In this document: positions 54,098 through 64,000 of the stretch, piece by piece | How the letters are laid out: each line of letters opens with the position of its first letter | Position numbering within the stretch: position 1 is the first letter of the stretch | DNA from: Notospermus geniculatus | Lineage: Eukaryota; Nemertea; Pilidiophora; Heteronemertea; Lineidae | Assembly: GCA_002633025.1 (NCBI GenBank) | Contig: NMRB01000031.1 | Span: 825,088 to 889,087 of the forward strand | Direction: 5' to 3' | DNA length: 64,000 nucleotides | Notes under the pieces: model-generated | What the model was told of the DNA's origin: nothing | Seen by the model: only the letters and a program-made list of their open reading frames with translations | The model's database searches: none | Program-made: the position numbers and the translations under genes

Positions 54098-54317
54098 CTA
54101 TATTGGTGGTGGTCCATGTGGCCAGTTTAACATGGGATCCATTGATTTTCGGAAATTATTCATTAAAACACAACTGTAGTCATCCTCGCACATCGGCACA
54201 AGGCAGGCGACACCTAGGAGCACCAACATCAGCATTTGGAGAGGTAGTGCTGCTCGGAACACACGAGACAGGAACCGTCTATGTGTTGGCTGGGATTCAA
54301 GGGCCACTATGTCGACA
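54098..54317 (-). CDS. Terminal nesprin exon encoding the KASH domain
   Basis: KASH domains anchor nesprins in the outer nuclear membrane and bind SUN proteins in the perinuclear space. The exon starts after acceptor TTTCAG and completes a split Asn codon from the preceding exon. It encodes a short basic linker ([17 protein letters not shown]), a transmembrane helix ([14 protein letters not shown]) and a luminal tail, [20 protein letters not shown] to NWPHGPPPI and the stop. The Cys 23 residues before the C-terminal residue matches the conserved KASH cysteine that forms a disulfide with SUN, and the PPP-X end is intact. The ACLVPM.E.DYSC segment is closest to vertebrate nesprin-1. Confidence 0.96.
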
Positions 54318-57300
54318 CTGAAACAATATTTACAATGAATTAGTGATTGAATAAGGCATAATGAAGACATGTACATGTACGGTATGAAAAATGATCGAGG
54401 ACGATGCTCTTTACAGTGGGAAGATAAAAACATTGGTCAAAATCTAACATGTAAATTTGAAATGAAACAACCGCGAATATCCAAGCTTTTATCTGAGGCA
54501 TTTGTTGTTTTTACTTTAGTCACTCAACAATGGTTTCCACTTCATAAACTTTGAATACAAACAACATCAACTTTTTCACAAACGACATCAAATGCTATGT
54601 GACATTGGTCTAATTTTAACTCATTTCATAGTTAGGGTAAGGCTTCCCTTACATAGAAATATATGGTATACGAAAACGCCGGTGAACAATGGCTTCACGG
54701 TCGTGAATCCTCGGGAAGCCTTTGTTAATCGGTGTTTTCATATACCGTATACTTCTATGTAAAGGAAGCCTTAGGGTCACTTGTGCTTTTATGTTAGGAA
54801 GTGAGGATCAAAACTGATGTGTTCATAGGAAAAGAACGTCATGATACGCTACCACCAAAATGTAACAAAATATTTCAGTTAAATGCTCCCCATTCACATC
54901 CAAACTTAATTGGACACATACATGCATGCATGTATACGTAATAACATGCCTCCACAACCATCACCACCACAGATGTCACAATAGATATACATGTAGGGGT
55001 CGTACTAAAGACCGACAAGGACAAAGAAGGACCGACAAGTTGTTTAAGTGACCGACAAGTAGGACAAAAAACAAATTTACATTTAATTTTCTTTTTGTTT
55101 CAGGATCCAATGCTTGTTTACCACTATATTTATGAATTTCAACTCAAAACACCCACAAGTAGCCGAGAAAATGAAACTTTTATCTACCGACAAGTCCGAG
55201 GGACAAGCAAACCGGCCGCGGTCGGTTGCTACGAAAACCAGGACTCGGCCGGGCTGTGTTGATTGGCACCTCGGACTTGTCGGTAGATAAAAGCTTCATT
55301 TTCTCGGCTACTTGTGGGTGTTTTGAGTTGAAATTCATAAATATAGTGGTAAACAAGCATTGGATCCTGAAACAAAAAGAAAATTAAATGTAAATTTGTT
55401 TTTTGTCCTACTTGTCGGTCACTTAAACAACTTGTCGGTCCTTCTTGGTCCTTGTCGGTCTTTAGTACGACCGATATACATGTAGTATTTCAGCTGAACT
55501 GACCCCTTCACCTGTTTGGAAGCAATCATGCAAGTTACATTCCCTGAGGGAGGAGTAGCAAGTGCATAATATTAGCTGGGGGGAAAGCTACGAGGACAGG
55601 GTATGTGAAGAGGCAGGCCCGGATCCAGGGGGCATGGGGGCACTTGCAGTGCTCGGCGCCTCCGTTGAGCTACGCTCCCCCTTTCTGTCAGTCCTGGATC
55701 CAGCCCTGAGATGTTACATCCCCAAAGAACTTCAGGTAAAACATTGAAAGCAGCCAAAGCACTGGTTTAATCAACCACATTATCACAGTCACAGATTAGA
55801 TCTTGCCCCGATTAAGTGGATCAAACTAGGAACTTTGATAGGAATGGGCTGAAAGAGGTGGAAGACTGAAACCTTTGTAACTAGAAACTTGAAAACATGT
55901 CGCCAAAGAAAGGGTTTCCATTCAGAACGTTTATTACAGATCCTGGAAAAAACAGCCGAAAACGTTGAAAACAAGACTGAATGAAGGTGCCAGCCTACGG
56001 AAATATTGAAAATACATGTAGGAAGCATCAAGCAAAGACGAGCATTAGCAAAGTAAGCAACTAAAGCATAGGCACACAAAGCCAACAATAATAGGCTAGT
56101 TACTTCTCCAATGCTGTATATCGACCTGCAGCCACGAGGCCTGCTCTACCATCGACGGTGTCAAGGAGCTAGGTAAGGAAACAATACAATGAAGGTAAAG
56201 CTATGCTGAAAGGATACACTATCACACGATTCATAATTGTTTTGACAGTATAGATCTATCACAAGTCAGTTTTCGGAATGGCCCAGTTAGCCTACATGTA
56301 CCGGTATGACAACGTTTATTGAGGGTTCCTTCCATTTAGGCCTACATGTAGAGATGTACGGTACTTGAACAATAGGTGAATTATTGCCTAAGGCCGGGTT
56401 CACGTAGAGCTACATGGTACATGGACACGGTGGCAAACAAAGGTTTCATGGTCTTGAATCCTTTGTGGAGTCATTGTTCGCGGGCGTGTCCGTATAGCAT
56501 GTAGCTGTATGTGAACCCTGCCTAATTTGGTAGTATGCCTAACTACACGTAGCCATTGCAAAACTCACTAGTAAAAGAACACAGAAAGATAGTATTTACT
56601 ACCGGTATCATACGATCAGTATTAAAGTGAACAGCACTGCAGATCCAAAGATATCAAATAATGGCATACTGAGAGAAAGAATTTGCTACGGAATGACTCA
56701 GGTTGGCCCTAATTAATAATTCACACAGACTAGATACCAATTACATCATACTGAAAGATAAGATTTATTGTCAGATGACTGGTAACTGTACTTGCATAAG
56801 GATTGAAAATCAAATTGGGCCCAACAGTATATTTGATGGCCATTTGATTCTGTCTACCCATGGGTGAAGAAAACTGCACACAGTAGGCCTACTCACCTGC
56901 TTAGTGTATTGCAGTGGTGGTCGTTTCTTCCCACTTTTCCATCGGACTCCCTCACCAAGGCCAAGATCCCCAGCTGCTTCAAGTCCTTCACCAAGCCCTT
57001 CAGCTTCACCCTAGAAGTAAAGATAAACATGGGTATTAAAGCTTACAATCTGAACAAGCCTCTCAAAGGTATAGAGCCGTATTCTAGAAGCTTCCTTAAG
57101 TGTAAGGTTGACCTTTAGCTATTGTTTGCAGGGCATAATACAAAAGATTAAGGTCGACCTTACACTTAAGGAAGCTTCTAGAATACGGGCCATTGTCCTG
57201 TTAAAAGTCAGCTACAATGCACTTAAAGATTTATTGACCAAGAACCTCTTCCCTCTCACAGTTGGTGGTGTAACAATCACCTTCACCCTACCTTTACATG

Positions 57301-60300
57301 TAGGTTAGACTGCCTGGGATATACAACATACCCAACAAATTTAAACAACCAAATAGATCCACATTCAGTAAAAGGGCATTGACCCCAAACCTGAACATAT
57401 TATCCCGAGTGCCCGATACCTTATAGCTCATCCTGCGGTTCAAATGATTAACATACATGCATGTGTTGGATTAAGTACTGAGGAAGTTTGAAATCATCTA
57501 CATGTAAAAGCTTTCGTGGGACAGCAGTGCAGCAATCTACAATACGTCTCAAAAACATTATAGATTCTTGAAAATGAATTACACCGCAACACAATGTGCA
57601 GAAAGTAATCTAACTTAGCTTACTTCCAAATGTCATCTCTAAATCAATGAATAATCAAAATTGTTTACAGAGGAGAATAGCAAACTTAGCAGCGGAAATA
57701 AAAATTAATTCACCTACAGTTAGCAAGTGTAAAATTTATAGGCTACACATAGTTGTAAAACTATCAGCACTTGGTCACGCCAGCAGGTATTCATCGTATC
57801 CATGACGTAACTCCGACAGTGTCCGCCATTGCTGACGTCGCAAGGGTGGTGGGCAAATGACGCAAGGGTGTCATGGCTTTGCTGAAGAAGCTGGTGGGCA
57901 AAAAGACGCAACGTCACAACGTCACCATGGTCACGTAGGCCTGGGCCTACGTCATGGATACGATGAATAGGTTCGATTCCATGTAGACACAATGCTGATA
58001 TTGCATGTACAGAGTACCTTCGCTCTTACGAACCTCGATTTTACGAACTCTCGGATATTACGAACCCAACATCTGAGTGGCTCCCAAAATTTCATGACAT
58101 GTATGTAAATCCTCGCTATTACGAACTCCACGTTAGTACGAACTAGCCCTTGGACCCTGAAGGGTTCGTAATAGCGAGGGAGGACTGTATTACTTTTATC
58201 TTTGAGATTACCATTATTTGACCATCTCGCCTACCTCTGCCATGCCTAATGCCTGTTGTAATTGAGCCAAGTATAGATGACAAATCTTGAGCAGTGTGTT
58301 TAGTCTTCCTGCCACCATATGGAGTTTCTCCTTGGACTCTGTTGCACTTGCAGAGTCGGTGTTAACAAGGAGCTGGTCTGCTGTCTCTTTCAATGACATC
58401 ACACGTGGCTGGGACTTTTCGAGGTCATTCTTGATTTCCTGTAAAATAAGCAACGTTATTCTTTATTTCAAGGTACATAATCAAACGAAGACAATCTGAA
58501 GCTCTTTTGAGCAATTCCATTTGGTTCCCTCTGTAAATTAAAAATTGTTTTTGAAGACAAATATGTGTGGCGGCCTAGGAAAACCCGGCGGATGTCGCTG
58601 AATGATCAACAAGGGCTGTCAGACTGCCTGTGCATTGATCTAGCCTACTAGGCCTACTGTTTACCTGTTACGTAGTACATAGTACATCTCAGCTATTGAA
58701 ATGTGTGGGTTCACCACGGCCATTAACACTTTCCTCAAACGCGACATCTGCCGGGTTTTCCTAGACCGCCACATATAGCAGAAAACAATTACACACTGCA
58801 TGTAAATCTTGACTGTACAATTACAGCATTCATGTTGAACATACGACACTTACGACAAACCGGACATATTTCTTTCGCAGCAGGTCTTCTGACGTCTCCA
58901 AATCAACTGGCTCCAGCAGTCGTATTTGTGCTTCGACCGTCTCCAGCCAAGCCAGTAAATCCCGTATCGTCTGATGAAAATCATCACACTGCATCAGCGC
59001 AACCTGCAAATCTTTCTGACATCCAGAAGCCCTGTTACAGACACTTTCCCAGCGCTCTTTCATGGTGAACAGGTCACTGCGTATTTTTCTAGCCTCGTCA
59101 TTGTTTTGTTCGATGAAGCGTTTACCGCAGAGGTTGATGGAGAGGACAAGTGCCTTCTTGTTATCAAGCTGCACCAGAAACTCCTGGAAATTTAAACATA
59201 CCATAGACAAATCCCAAATTCCCAGATCTGCGCACTTCCGCCGGAATCGCAAACACAACCTCGACCTGAAACCAGCTGACGTGACGCAATCCGTGATTCA
59301 GCAATGGTCGACTCTGACGCAACGTCGTCGAAGTCACTGTCGTGGGTTTCTCTGCATCACGTCATTCAGTTTCAGACCGAGGTTGTGTTCGTGATTTCGG
59401 CGGAAGTGCGCAGATCTTTCTCGTTTACGTCAATTTGGGATTTGTCTATTGCTAGATGATGAAGATTACGAAGGAGAGTTAAAGGACCACAGTATTGGCA
59501 CTTTTTCTCGACAGCCGGCACCACCAAGCCACTCTCCAACCAAGGGACTAACTACGTTGTCGGCGAATTGACCCAACGTACATGATGTAATGCATTTTTG
59601 TAGTTCGTCTTACTGCCGCGAGGTGGCTCACTCTATGTCAGCAGTCAAATAACGCATTTGAGATCCAATACCGTGCTGCTTTAACCAAAACTACACATTT
59701 TCAATTTCATCTAGTCCCACATCTGAAAGTTTGTCTCACCTTGTGTCTCCTGATATTTAACTCCAGATCTTTAATGTCAGTGCCGACGTTTCGCTGCTGT
59801 CTCTGGAATGCCTCTGCCTCGTCCAGCCAGGCTAACAGATTCTGCAGGTCCGATTTGAATTGCATCCATTCCTGGTGAGACTGCTGTTGCAGCACATCCT
59901 TCTCCATTGCATGGGCTTGAAGTCGTTCCCATCTCTTCACCACCCCTGAATACGACAAATTTATATCCGAGTCATAACACGGTCCTGTATCCAGGCTTCA
60001 ATCGTGAACAAAGCAATCACATACAAGTAGTTACTATTCTGGCCACTGGCCTGATCTTGGACCATGGAGGTGCAGGACGGTACAGCCTATAACCAATCTG
60101 ATGTCACACACAACAATCTTGGGAGTTGGAAAGCAGTTCAGTATCACTACCAGGGCTGCAGTCTATACGACTGCCAATCCATCATCACCGTGGCTAGCTT
60201 CAAGTCCTCAATTCCTTGGATCAAATGAGGTGTCAGACAGAAGTTACCCAGAAATGATCACGAAATGACTGAGATAGGTATGAACCAAGTCTAGTTTGTA

Positions 60301-63300
60301 AATGTGTTAAGCTATGTCCCAATTTACAGGTGAAGTGATTGAACATGTGTGTGTTTGTGTGCATGTGTTGTGACTTGATCAAGGAGAATTAGTGTGAAAG
60401 GGTGGCGTCAGAGGCTGCAATGGGTCTGATCAGCGATAAATCTGAGATTTTAAGAGTTGTGACCAAGGGTTGCGGAAATGTGTCATAAAATGAGAGTTTT
60501 GAACATGCAATCAAGGCACACTGCCTCATACCAGTTCCTCCAGAGTCCTCCCCATTGCCATAGGCACCTACAATGAACATGCACAAAGTCCATTCATGAG
60601 ATCAAACTGATAGTTTTCTGCGAAGAGACAACCCGATTGTCAGAGTGTGCCGATACACTATGTACGGTATGTGCAGATCCAGCATTGTAATGTATATTGT
60701 ACTTTACATGAAAATCTCATTTTTCATGACTTACTTTTTATCCTTGCATCTGTATCTCTGGTATCCCTGGAACCTGCCTCCCTCTTAATCTTACTCTCCA
60801 TCTGGCGTAAGTGGTCGATGTGGCCTCGGCATGAAGCCATCAAGTGAGTCTGAAAAATAAGATCATCTCTAACTTCTCAGGGCCATGAAGGAATAATGGC
60901 CTCAACAATATCATCATATTACTGCATTCCTGGCAAGAAAACAGACATACTGACTTGATCTGTTCCTAATACATCAACGAATTACGGGGGTAATACAAAC
61001 CACACTTACATGCAACTGGAAATAGCAACACCATTTTTCGCAACCACTCAGAAAGTAATGAATACCTTAGCAAAACCAATCACACCTTCCCTACTTCTCT
61101 ACAATTCACACTAGAGGATTTCTTCATAGATAATCAAAGAGTGATCCAACAACCAGTTGGTGCCAAAGTAATACATGTAAACATGGCTAATTTTCACCCA
61201 AGCACCAGTTTTGAAATGACAAAATTCTTTTAGCCAGCACCTTCAACCTTATACCAAAGTTCAAAGAGGTCTTACTCTGACATAGGCCTTGGAAGGTTTT
61301 CTAGATTTCTGCTTCTTTTTCTTCATCTTTTCAGGAAACAGAAAACACAAGCTTTTACTTTTATTTCTGCTGCACAAATGGCGAAAATTATTTCCACCTC
61401 GCCCATAATTATTTCGCCGCCTGGCGAAAATTATTTCCGCCGTGCCCATAATTATTTCCGCCAAGTGGCGAAAATTATTTCCGCCGTGCCCATAATTATT
61501 TCCACCGCCTGGCGAAAATTATTTCCACCTCGCCCATAATTATTTCCTTCACATTCATTTCCTCAACCAATGGGCGGTAAGTAATTTCCGCCAGGCGGTG
61601 GAAATAATTATGGGCGAGGTGGTAATAATTTTCGCCAGGCGGCGGAAATAATTATGGGCACGGCGGAAATAATTTTCGCCACGTGGCGGAAATAATTATG
61701 GGCACGGCGGAAATAATTTTCGCCACNNNNNNNNNNNNNNNNNNNNNNNNNNNNNNNNNNNNNNNNNNNNNNNNNNNNNNNNNNNNNNNNNNNNNNNNNN
61801 NNNNNNNNNNNNNNNNNNNNNNNNNNNNNNNNNNNNNNNNNNNNNNNNNNNNNNNNNNNNNNNNNNNNNNNNNNNNNNNNNNNNNNNNNNNNNNNNNNNN
61901 NNNNNNNNNNNNNNNNNNNNNNNNNNNNNNNNNNNNNNNNNNNNNNNNNNNNNNNNNNNNNNNNNNNNNNNNNNNNNNNNNNNNNNNNNNNNNNNNNNNN
62001 NNNNNNNNNNNNNNNNNNNNNNNNNNNNNNNNNNNNNNNNNNNNNNNNNNNNNNNNNNNNNNNNNNNNNNNNNNNNNNNNNNNNNNNNNNNNNNNNNNNN
62101 NNNNNNNNNNNNNNNNNNNNNNNNNNNNNNNNNNNNNNNNNNNNNNNNNNNNNNNNNNNNNNNNNNNNNNNNNNNNNNNNNNNNNNNNNNNNNNNNNNNN
62201 NNNNNNNNNNNNNNNNNNNNNNNNNNNNNNNNNNNNNNNNNNNNNNNNNNNNNNNNNNNNNNNNNNNNNNNNNNNNNNNNNNNNNNNNNNNNNNNNNNNN
62301 NNNNNNNNNNNNNNNNNNNNNNNNNNNNNNNNNNNNNNNNNNNNNNNNNNNNNNNNNNNNNNNNNNNNNNNNNNNNNNNNNNNNNNNNNNNNNNNNNNNN
62401 NNNNNNNNNNNNNNNNNNNNNNTTTGGCTTTCGGCCCCCTGGTGGCAAAGTGGAGAATCGGATTTGGCCGATTCTTTCACGCGACACACCTTTGGCCCAT
62501 GATACATCCCTCCACCAAATATGAATCCAAAATCTTCAGTCGTTCTTAAGTTATAGAGCGGAAGGGACTAGTAGCGGCGAGCGGCGAGCGGCGAGCGCCG
62601 AGCGGCAGAGGCGCACGGACGGCCGGTATTTTCAAGTCCCCCTCCGAGGGCTCCGGGGGACAAAAAGTGAAGTATTTACTCATACTCAGTCAACGATTCA
62701 CCATCTATTTTCTCAAGTCAAAAGCAGAATGCTACAAATACGTGGCTTTAAACTTACAAGATCCTCGTCTACTATAGCAATGCTGGGTCCAATGGATGGT
62801 GTCTCTCGTAAGACTTTTTCAGCCTCCGCAAGTTTCTGTTTCGTAGCAGACAAAATTCTCTCTAACTCCTCAATGTCTGACTCAAGTTGGGAAATCCTGT
62901 CCTGACGTTTGGTAACGCCGTCACTAACTGATCTGTCAACACCACCTAAAAATGTGAAAAGAAGGATGTCATTTCATATCTCTGTAAAAAAATTGGCAAG
63001 GATACCCTTGAGGGCAAATCACCAGATTTTCTTTGTCTCTGCGAGATCTTGTAAACTGACATGTACCTTCTGCTCCAACCAATGGACTCCTCTCTCTGCT
63101 TGGTGGACTTGGGGAGCGAGGCTGTTCAATGCTATGACTGATAGCTCCCTCTAGTGACATTGCACCGATGGCTGAAATTGTTGGTTTGTGTTTTGGGCTG
63201 CTTCCTTGACTTCCGCTGGGTCGATACAAGACAGGCTGAAAGATGATGATATGTTGTCTTAATCTACGTATTAGAAAAGAGGGGTAATACCGCCAAATCT

Positions 63301-63663
63301 GCTGAGTACGGCCATCAGGCAAGGTTGTGGTAGTTGGGCAAGAAATCTCCTTACCAGAAACCTCTCTTTCAAAATGCTAATAAGAAACATTTCATTTTTC
63401 TTCAATCAGACCACCCCATCACTGTATCAAAGCAACTGCCGTAACCTGACAAGCTTCTGTCTATCTACAAGGGGGTTTCTAGCTACTACAACATAATATA
63501 TTTAGAAGGTAAAAGGCTATCACCACCATGAAGTCTCATAAAAACTTCTTTCACCCATAGAAAATCAACACCAAACCAAACTTCACCCCCAATGCAATAA
63601 CTTACATGTCCATCTACTTGTCTGCCCCTTGAGGCAGAAACCAGCCTATGCTTTGCTCGGCGA
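54098..63663 (-). CDS. SYNE1: Nesprin (SYNE1/2-type LINC complex protein), C-terminal part
   Basis: A giant spectrin-repeat protein linking the nucleus to actin and microtubules; only its 3' end is here. Phase-consistent exons, minus strand: 63,606-63,663 (tentative), 63,067-63,235 (Ser/Pro-rich linker), 62,758-62,945 (coiled coil [20 protein letters not shown]), 61,276-61,326 (tentative Lys-rich), 60,735-60,849, 59,740-59,945, 58,854-59,183, 58,235-58,438, 56,897-57,010, 56,104-56,168 and 54,098-54,317. The 59,945-58,235 exons give the final spectrin repeats, with [62 protein letters not shown] and [16 protein letters not shown], collinear with the C-terminus of vertebrate nesprin-1. All listed junctions are GT-AG. 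A further partial exon may lie at 63,947-63,977. An N gap inside an intron could hide another exon. Assignment to the SYNE1/2 ancestor is firm; calling it SYNE1 rather than SYNE2 is not. Confidence 0.93.
54638..54773. mobile_element. Hairpin element in the last nesprin intron
   Basis: TAAGGCTTCCCTTACATAGA mirrored by TCTATGTAAAGGAAGCCTTA, with inner arms GGTATACGAAAAC and its complement and a loop containing CACGGTCGTGAATCC. The loop word is related to that in the element at 56,391-56,523, so the two may be one family. Confidence 0.75.
54984..55485. mobile_element. 476 bp foldback element with 203 bp arms and 13 bp flanking repeat
   Basis: The element spans 54,997-55,472, flanked by the direct repeat GATATACATGTAG (54,984-54,996 and 55,473-55,485). 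Arms 54,998-55,200 and 55,270-55,472 are equal in length and, by eye, differ at only about two positions. The ends carry GGTCGTACTAAAGACC and several CCGACAAG repeats. The 69 bp spacer is GC-rich (ACCGGCCGCGGTCGG). There is no coding. The near identity of the arms means a recent insertion or gene conversion. A 13 bp duplication fits no common DNA-transposon superfamily. Confidence 0.9.
56391..56523. mobile_element. Hairpin element in nesprin intron
   Basis: GCCGGGTTCACGTAGAGCTACATG is mirrored by CATGTAGCTGTATGTGAACCCTGCC (compared in parts). Inner words GGACACGG, CAAACAAAGG and TTGAATCC parallel the 54,638-54,773 element. Confidence 0.7.
57076..57190. mobile_element. Hairpin MITE in nesprin intron
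   Basis: CCGTATTCTAGAAGCTTCCT and TAAGTGTAAGGTTGACCTT at the left; AAGGTCGACCTTACACTTAA and GGAAGCTTCTAGAATACGG at the right. Arms of 39 bp are nearly perfect, with a 35 bp loop. Confidence 0.85.
57775..57975. repeat. Inverted-repeat element in nesprin intron
   Basis: TTCATCGTATCCATGACGTA near 57,789 is mirrored by TACGTCATGGATACGATGAA near 57,949. The inner part holds a directly repeated GGTGGGCAAA and GACGCAA, so the element has its own short internal repeats. Confidence 0.65.
58010..58187. mobile_element. Pogo/Tigger-like MITE in nesprin intron
   Basis: Ends CAGAGTACCTTCGCTCTTAC and complement-side CAGTCCTCCCTCGCTATTAC are flanked by TA. The repeated TTACGAAC(C/T) word appears five or more times. 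Such CAGT...CTCG ends with tandem TTACGAAC words resemble pogo/Tigger-derived elements; this is inferred, with no transposase present. Confidence 0.6.
58561..58777. mobile_element. Inverted-repeat MITE in nesprin intron
   Basis: TGTGGCGGCCTAGGAAAACC and CGGCGGATGTCGC at the left; GCGACATCTGCCGGGTTTTC and CTAGACCGCCACATAT at the right. Arms are about 37 bp with a 140 bp interior and no coding. Confidence 0.78.
59204..59451. mobile_element. Inverted-repeat element beside a nesprin splice acceptor
   Basis: ATAGACAAATCCCAAATT, CAGATCTGCGCACTTCCGCC and ACACAACCTCG at the left are mirrored at 59,370-59,451. On the transcribed minus strand the proximal arm begins only about 18 bases upstream of the acceptor of the exon 58,854-59,183, so it overlaps the expected branch-point region. 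Confidence 0.8.
61380..61726. repeat. Head-to-head array of GGCGAAAATTATTTCCGCC units next to the gap
   Basis: Tandem units of about 44 bp (TGGCGAAAATTATTTCCGCC then GTGCCCATAATTATTTCCGC) run to about 61,550. After a short spacer (TTCACATTCATTTCCTCAAC) they resume in the opposite orientation from about 61,575 to the gap. ATAATTAT cores are themselves palindromic, so the whole is a large imperfect palindrome, a likely cause of the assembly gap. Confidence 0.88.
61727..62422. other. Assembly gap (N run, 696 bases)
   Basis: Undetermined sequence within a nesprin intron, directly after the inverted tandem array. Open frames through it are artefacts. Confidence 1.
62423..62660. repeat. Repeat fragment with GCGGCGA tail
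   Basis: TTTGGCTTTCGGCCCCCTGG and TGGCAAAGTGGAGAATCGGA lead to a run of about five GCGGCGA-like 7 bp units at 62,574-62,608. It resembles the second half of the repeat at 18,860-19,265 in layout. Confidence 0.5.
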
Positions 63664-63946
63664 CTTTTAACATACACCTTCAAAATATTCAAACAGTTGA
63701 ATATTCAGCTTCCGCCAGCAAGTCAATACGGTACACAGTGGAAAGCATAGTGTCAAGCAGTAGATAGAGTCTACGATTCTGAACTAGGTCTATAAAGTGG
63801 AACAAGAATGTTCCACACAGGAATCGGGGTTAAAATCCCTGTGTGTAGACCAAATAGCTGCTGAACTTCCCCCTTTGCTCTGTTAAATTTTCAGTACAGT
63901 AACGAATTTGGGGTTCAATTTAGCATGTTTTTCTGACGGAGGGTAC

Positions 63947-63977
63947 ATCAGGTCTCCATCCTCATCCCCGTCTCTAA
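63947..63977 (-). CDS. Possible further nesprin exon (boundaries uncertain)
   Basis: An open minus-strand frame reaching the window edge reads ATAVRDGDEDGDLMYPPSEK and on to a stop at 63,882. Splicing at GAT|GTACCC (63,947) would supply the phase needed by the tentative exon at 63,606-63,663. The composition is linker-like, but the donor is weak and other donors exist. Confidence 0.25.
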
Positions 63978-64000
63978 CTGCAGTTGCACAATGACTGACT

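Overview
This is a stretch of animal nuclear genome. It is intron-rich and gene-sparse, packed with short inverted-repeat elements, and carries two roughly 695-base N gaps. The palindromic words ACATGTA and AGGCCT recur throughout, and the protein matches are deuterostome-like. That suggests a marine invertebrate, most likely an echinoderm, hemichordate or cephalochordate, but species and phylum cannot be fixed from the sequence alone. The only genes I can rebuild lie in the right third; the first ~41 kb looks intergenic or deeply intronic.

Positions 1-41,400 contain no convincing multi-exon gene. They hold hairpin/MITE-like elements (several with clear target-site duplications), a decayed Tc1-type transposon, three tandem arrays, tRNA-derived SINEs, and a 4.4-4.8 kb block present twice in direct orientation (24,289-28,734 and 30,108-34,864) on either side of the first N gap. 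One possible signal-peptide first exon lies on the minus strand near 36.1 kb.

Positions 41,400-64,000 hold three genes. POLR2G (RNA polymerase II subunit RPB7) runs on the minus strand with seven coding exons giving 172 residues, the full length of the human protein. MRPL4 (mitochondrial ribosomal protein uL4m) runs divergently on the plus strand with nine coding exons and about 305 residues; the two start codons are only 324 bp apart, so they probably share a bidirectional promoter. Convergent to MRPL4 on the minus strand is the 3' end of a nesprin (SYNE1/2-type) gene: at least seven well-phased exons encode terminal spectrin repeats, a linker and a C-terminal KASH domain, followed by a ~2.9 kb 3' UTR. 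The nesprin gene continues beyond the right edge.

The three genes act in separate processes: transcription by Pol II, translation in mitochondria, and nucleus-cytoskeleton coupling. Their introns are full of foldback elements. The most striking is a 476 bp near-perfect palindrome in the last nesprin intron, with 203 bp arms and a 13 bp flanking duplication.
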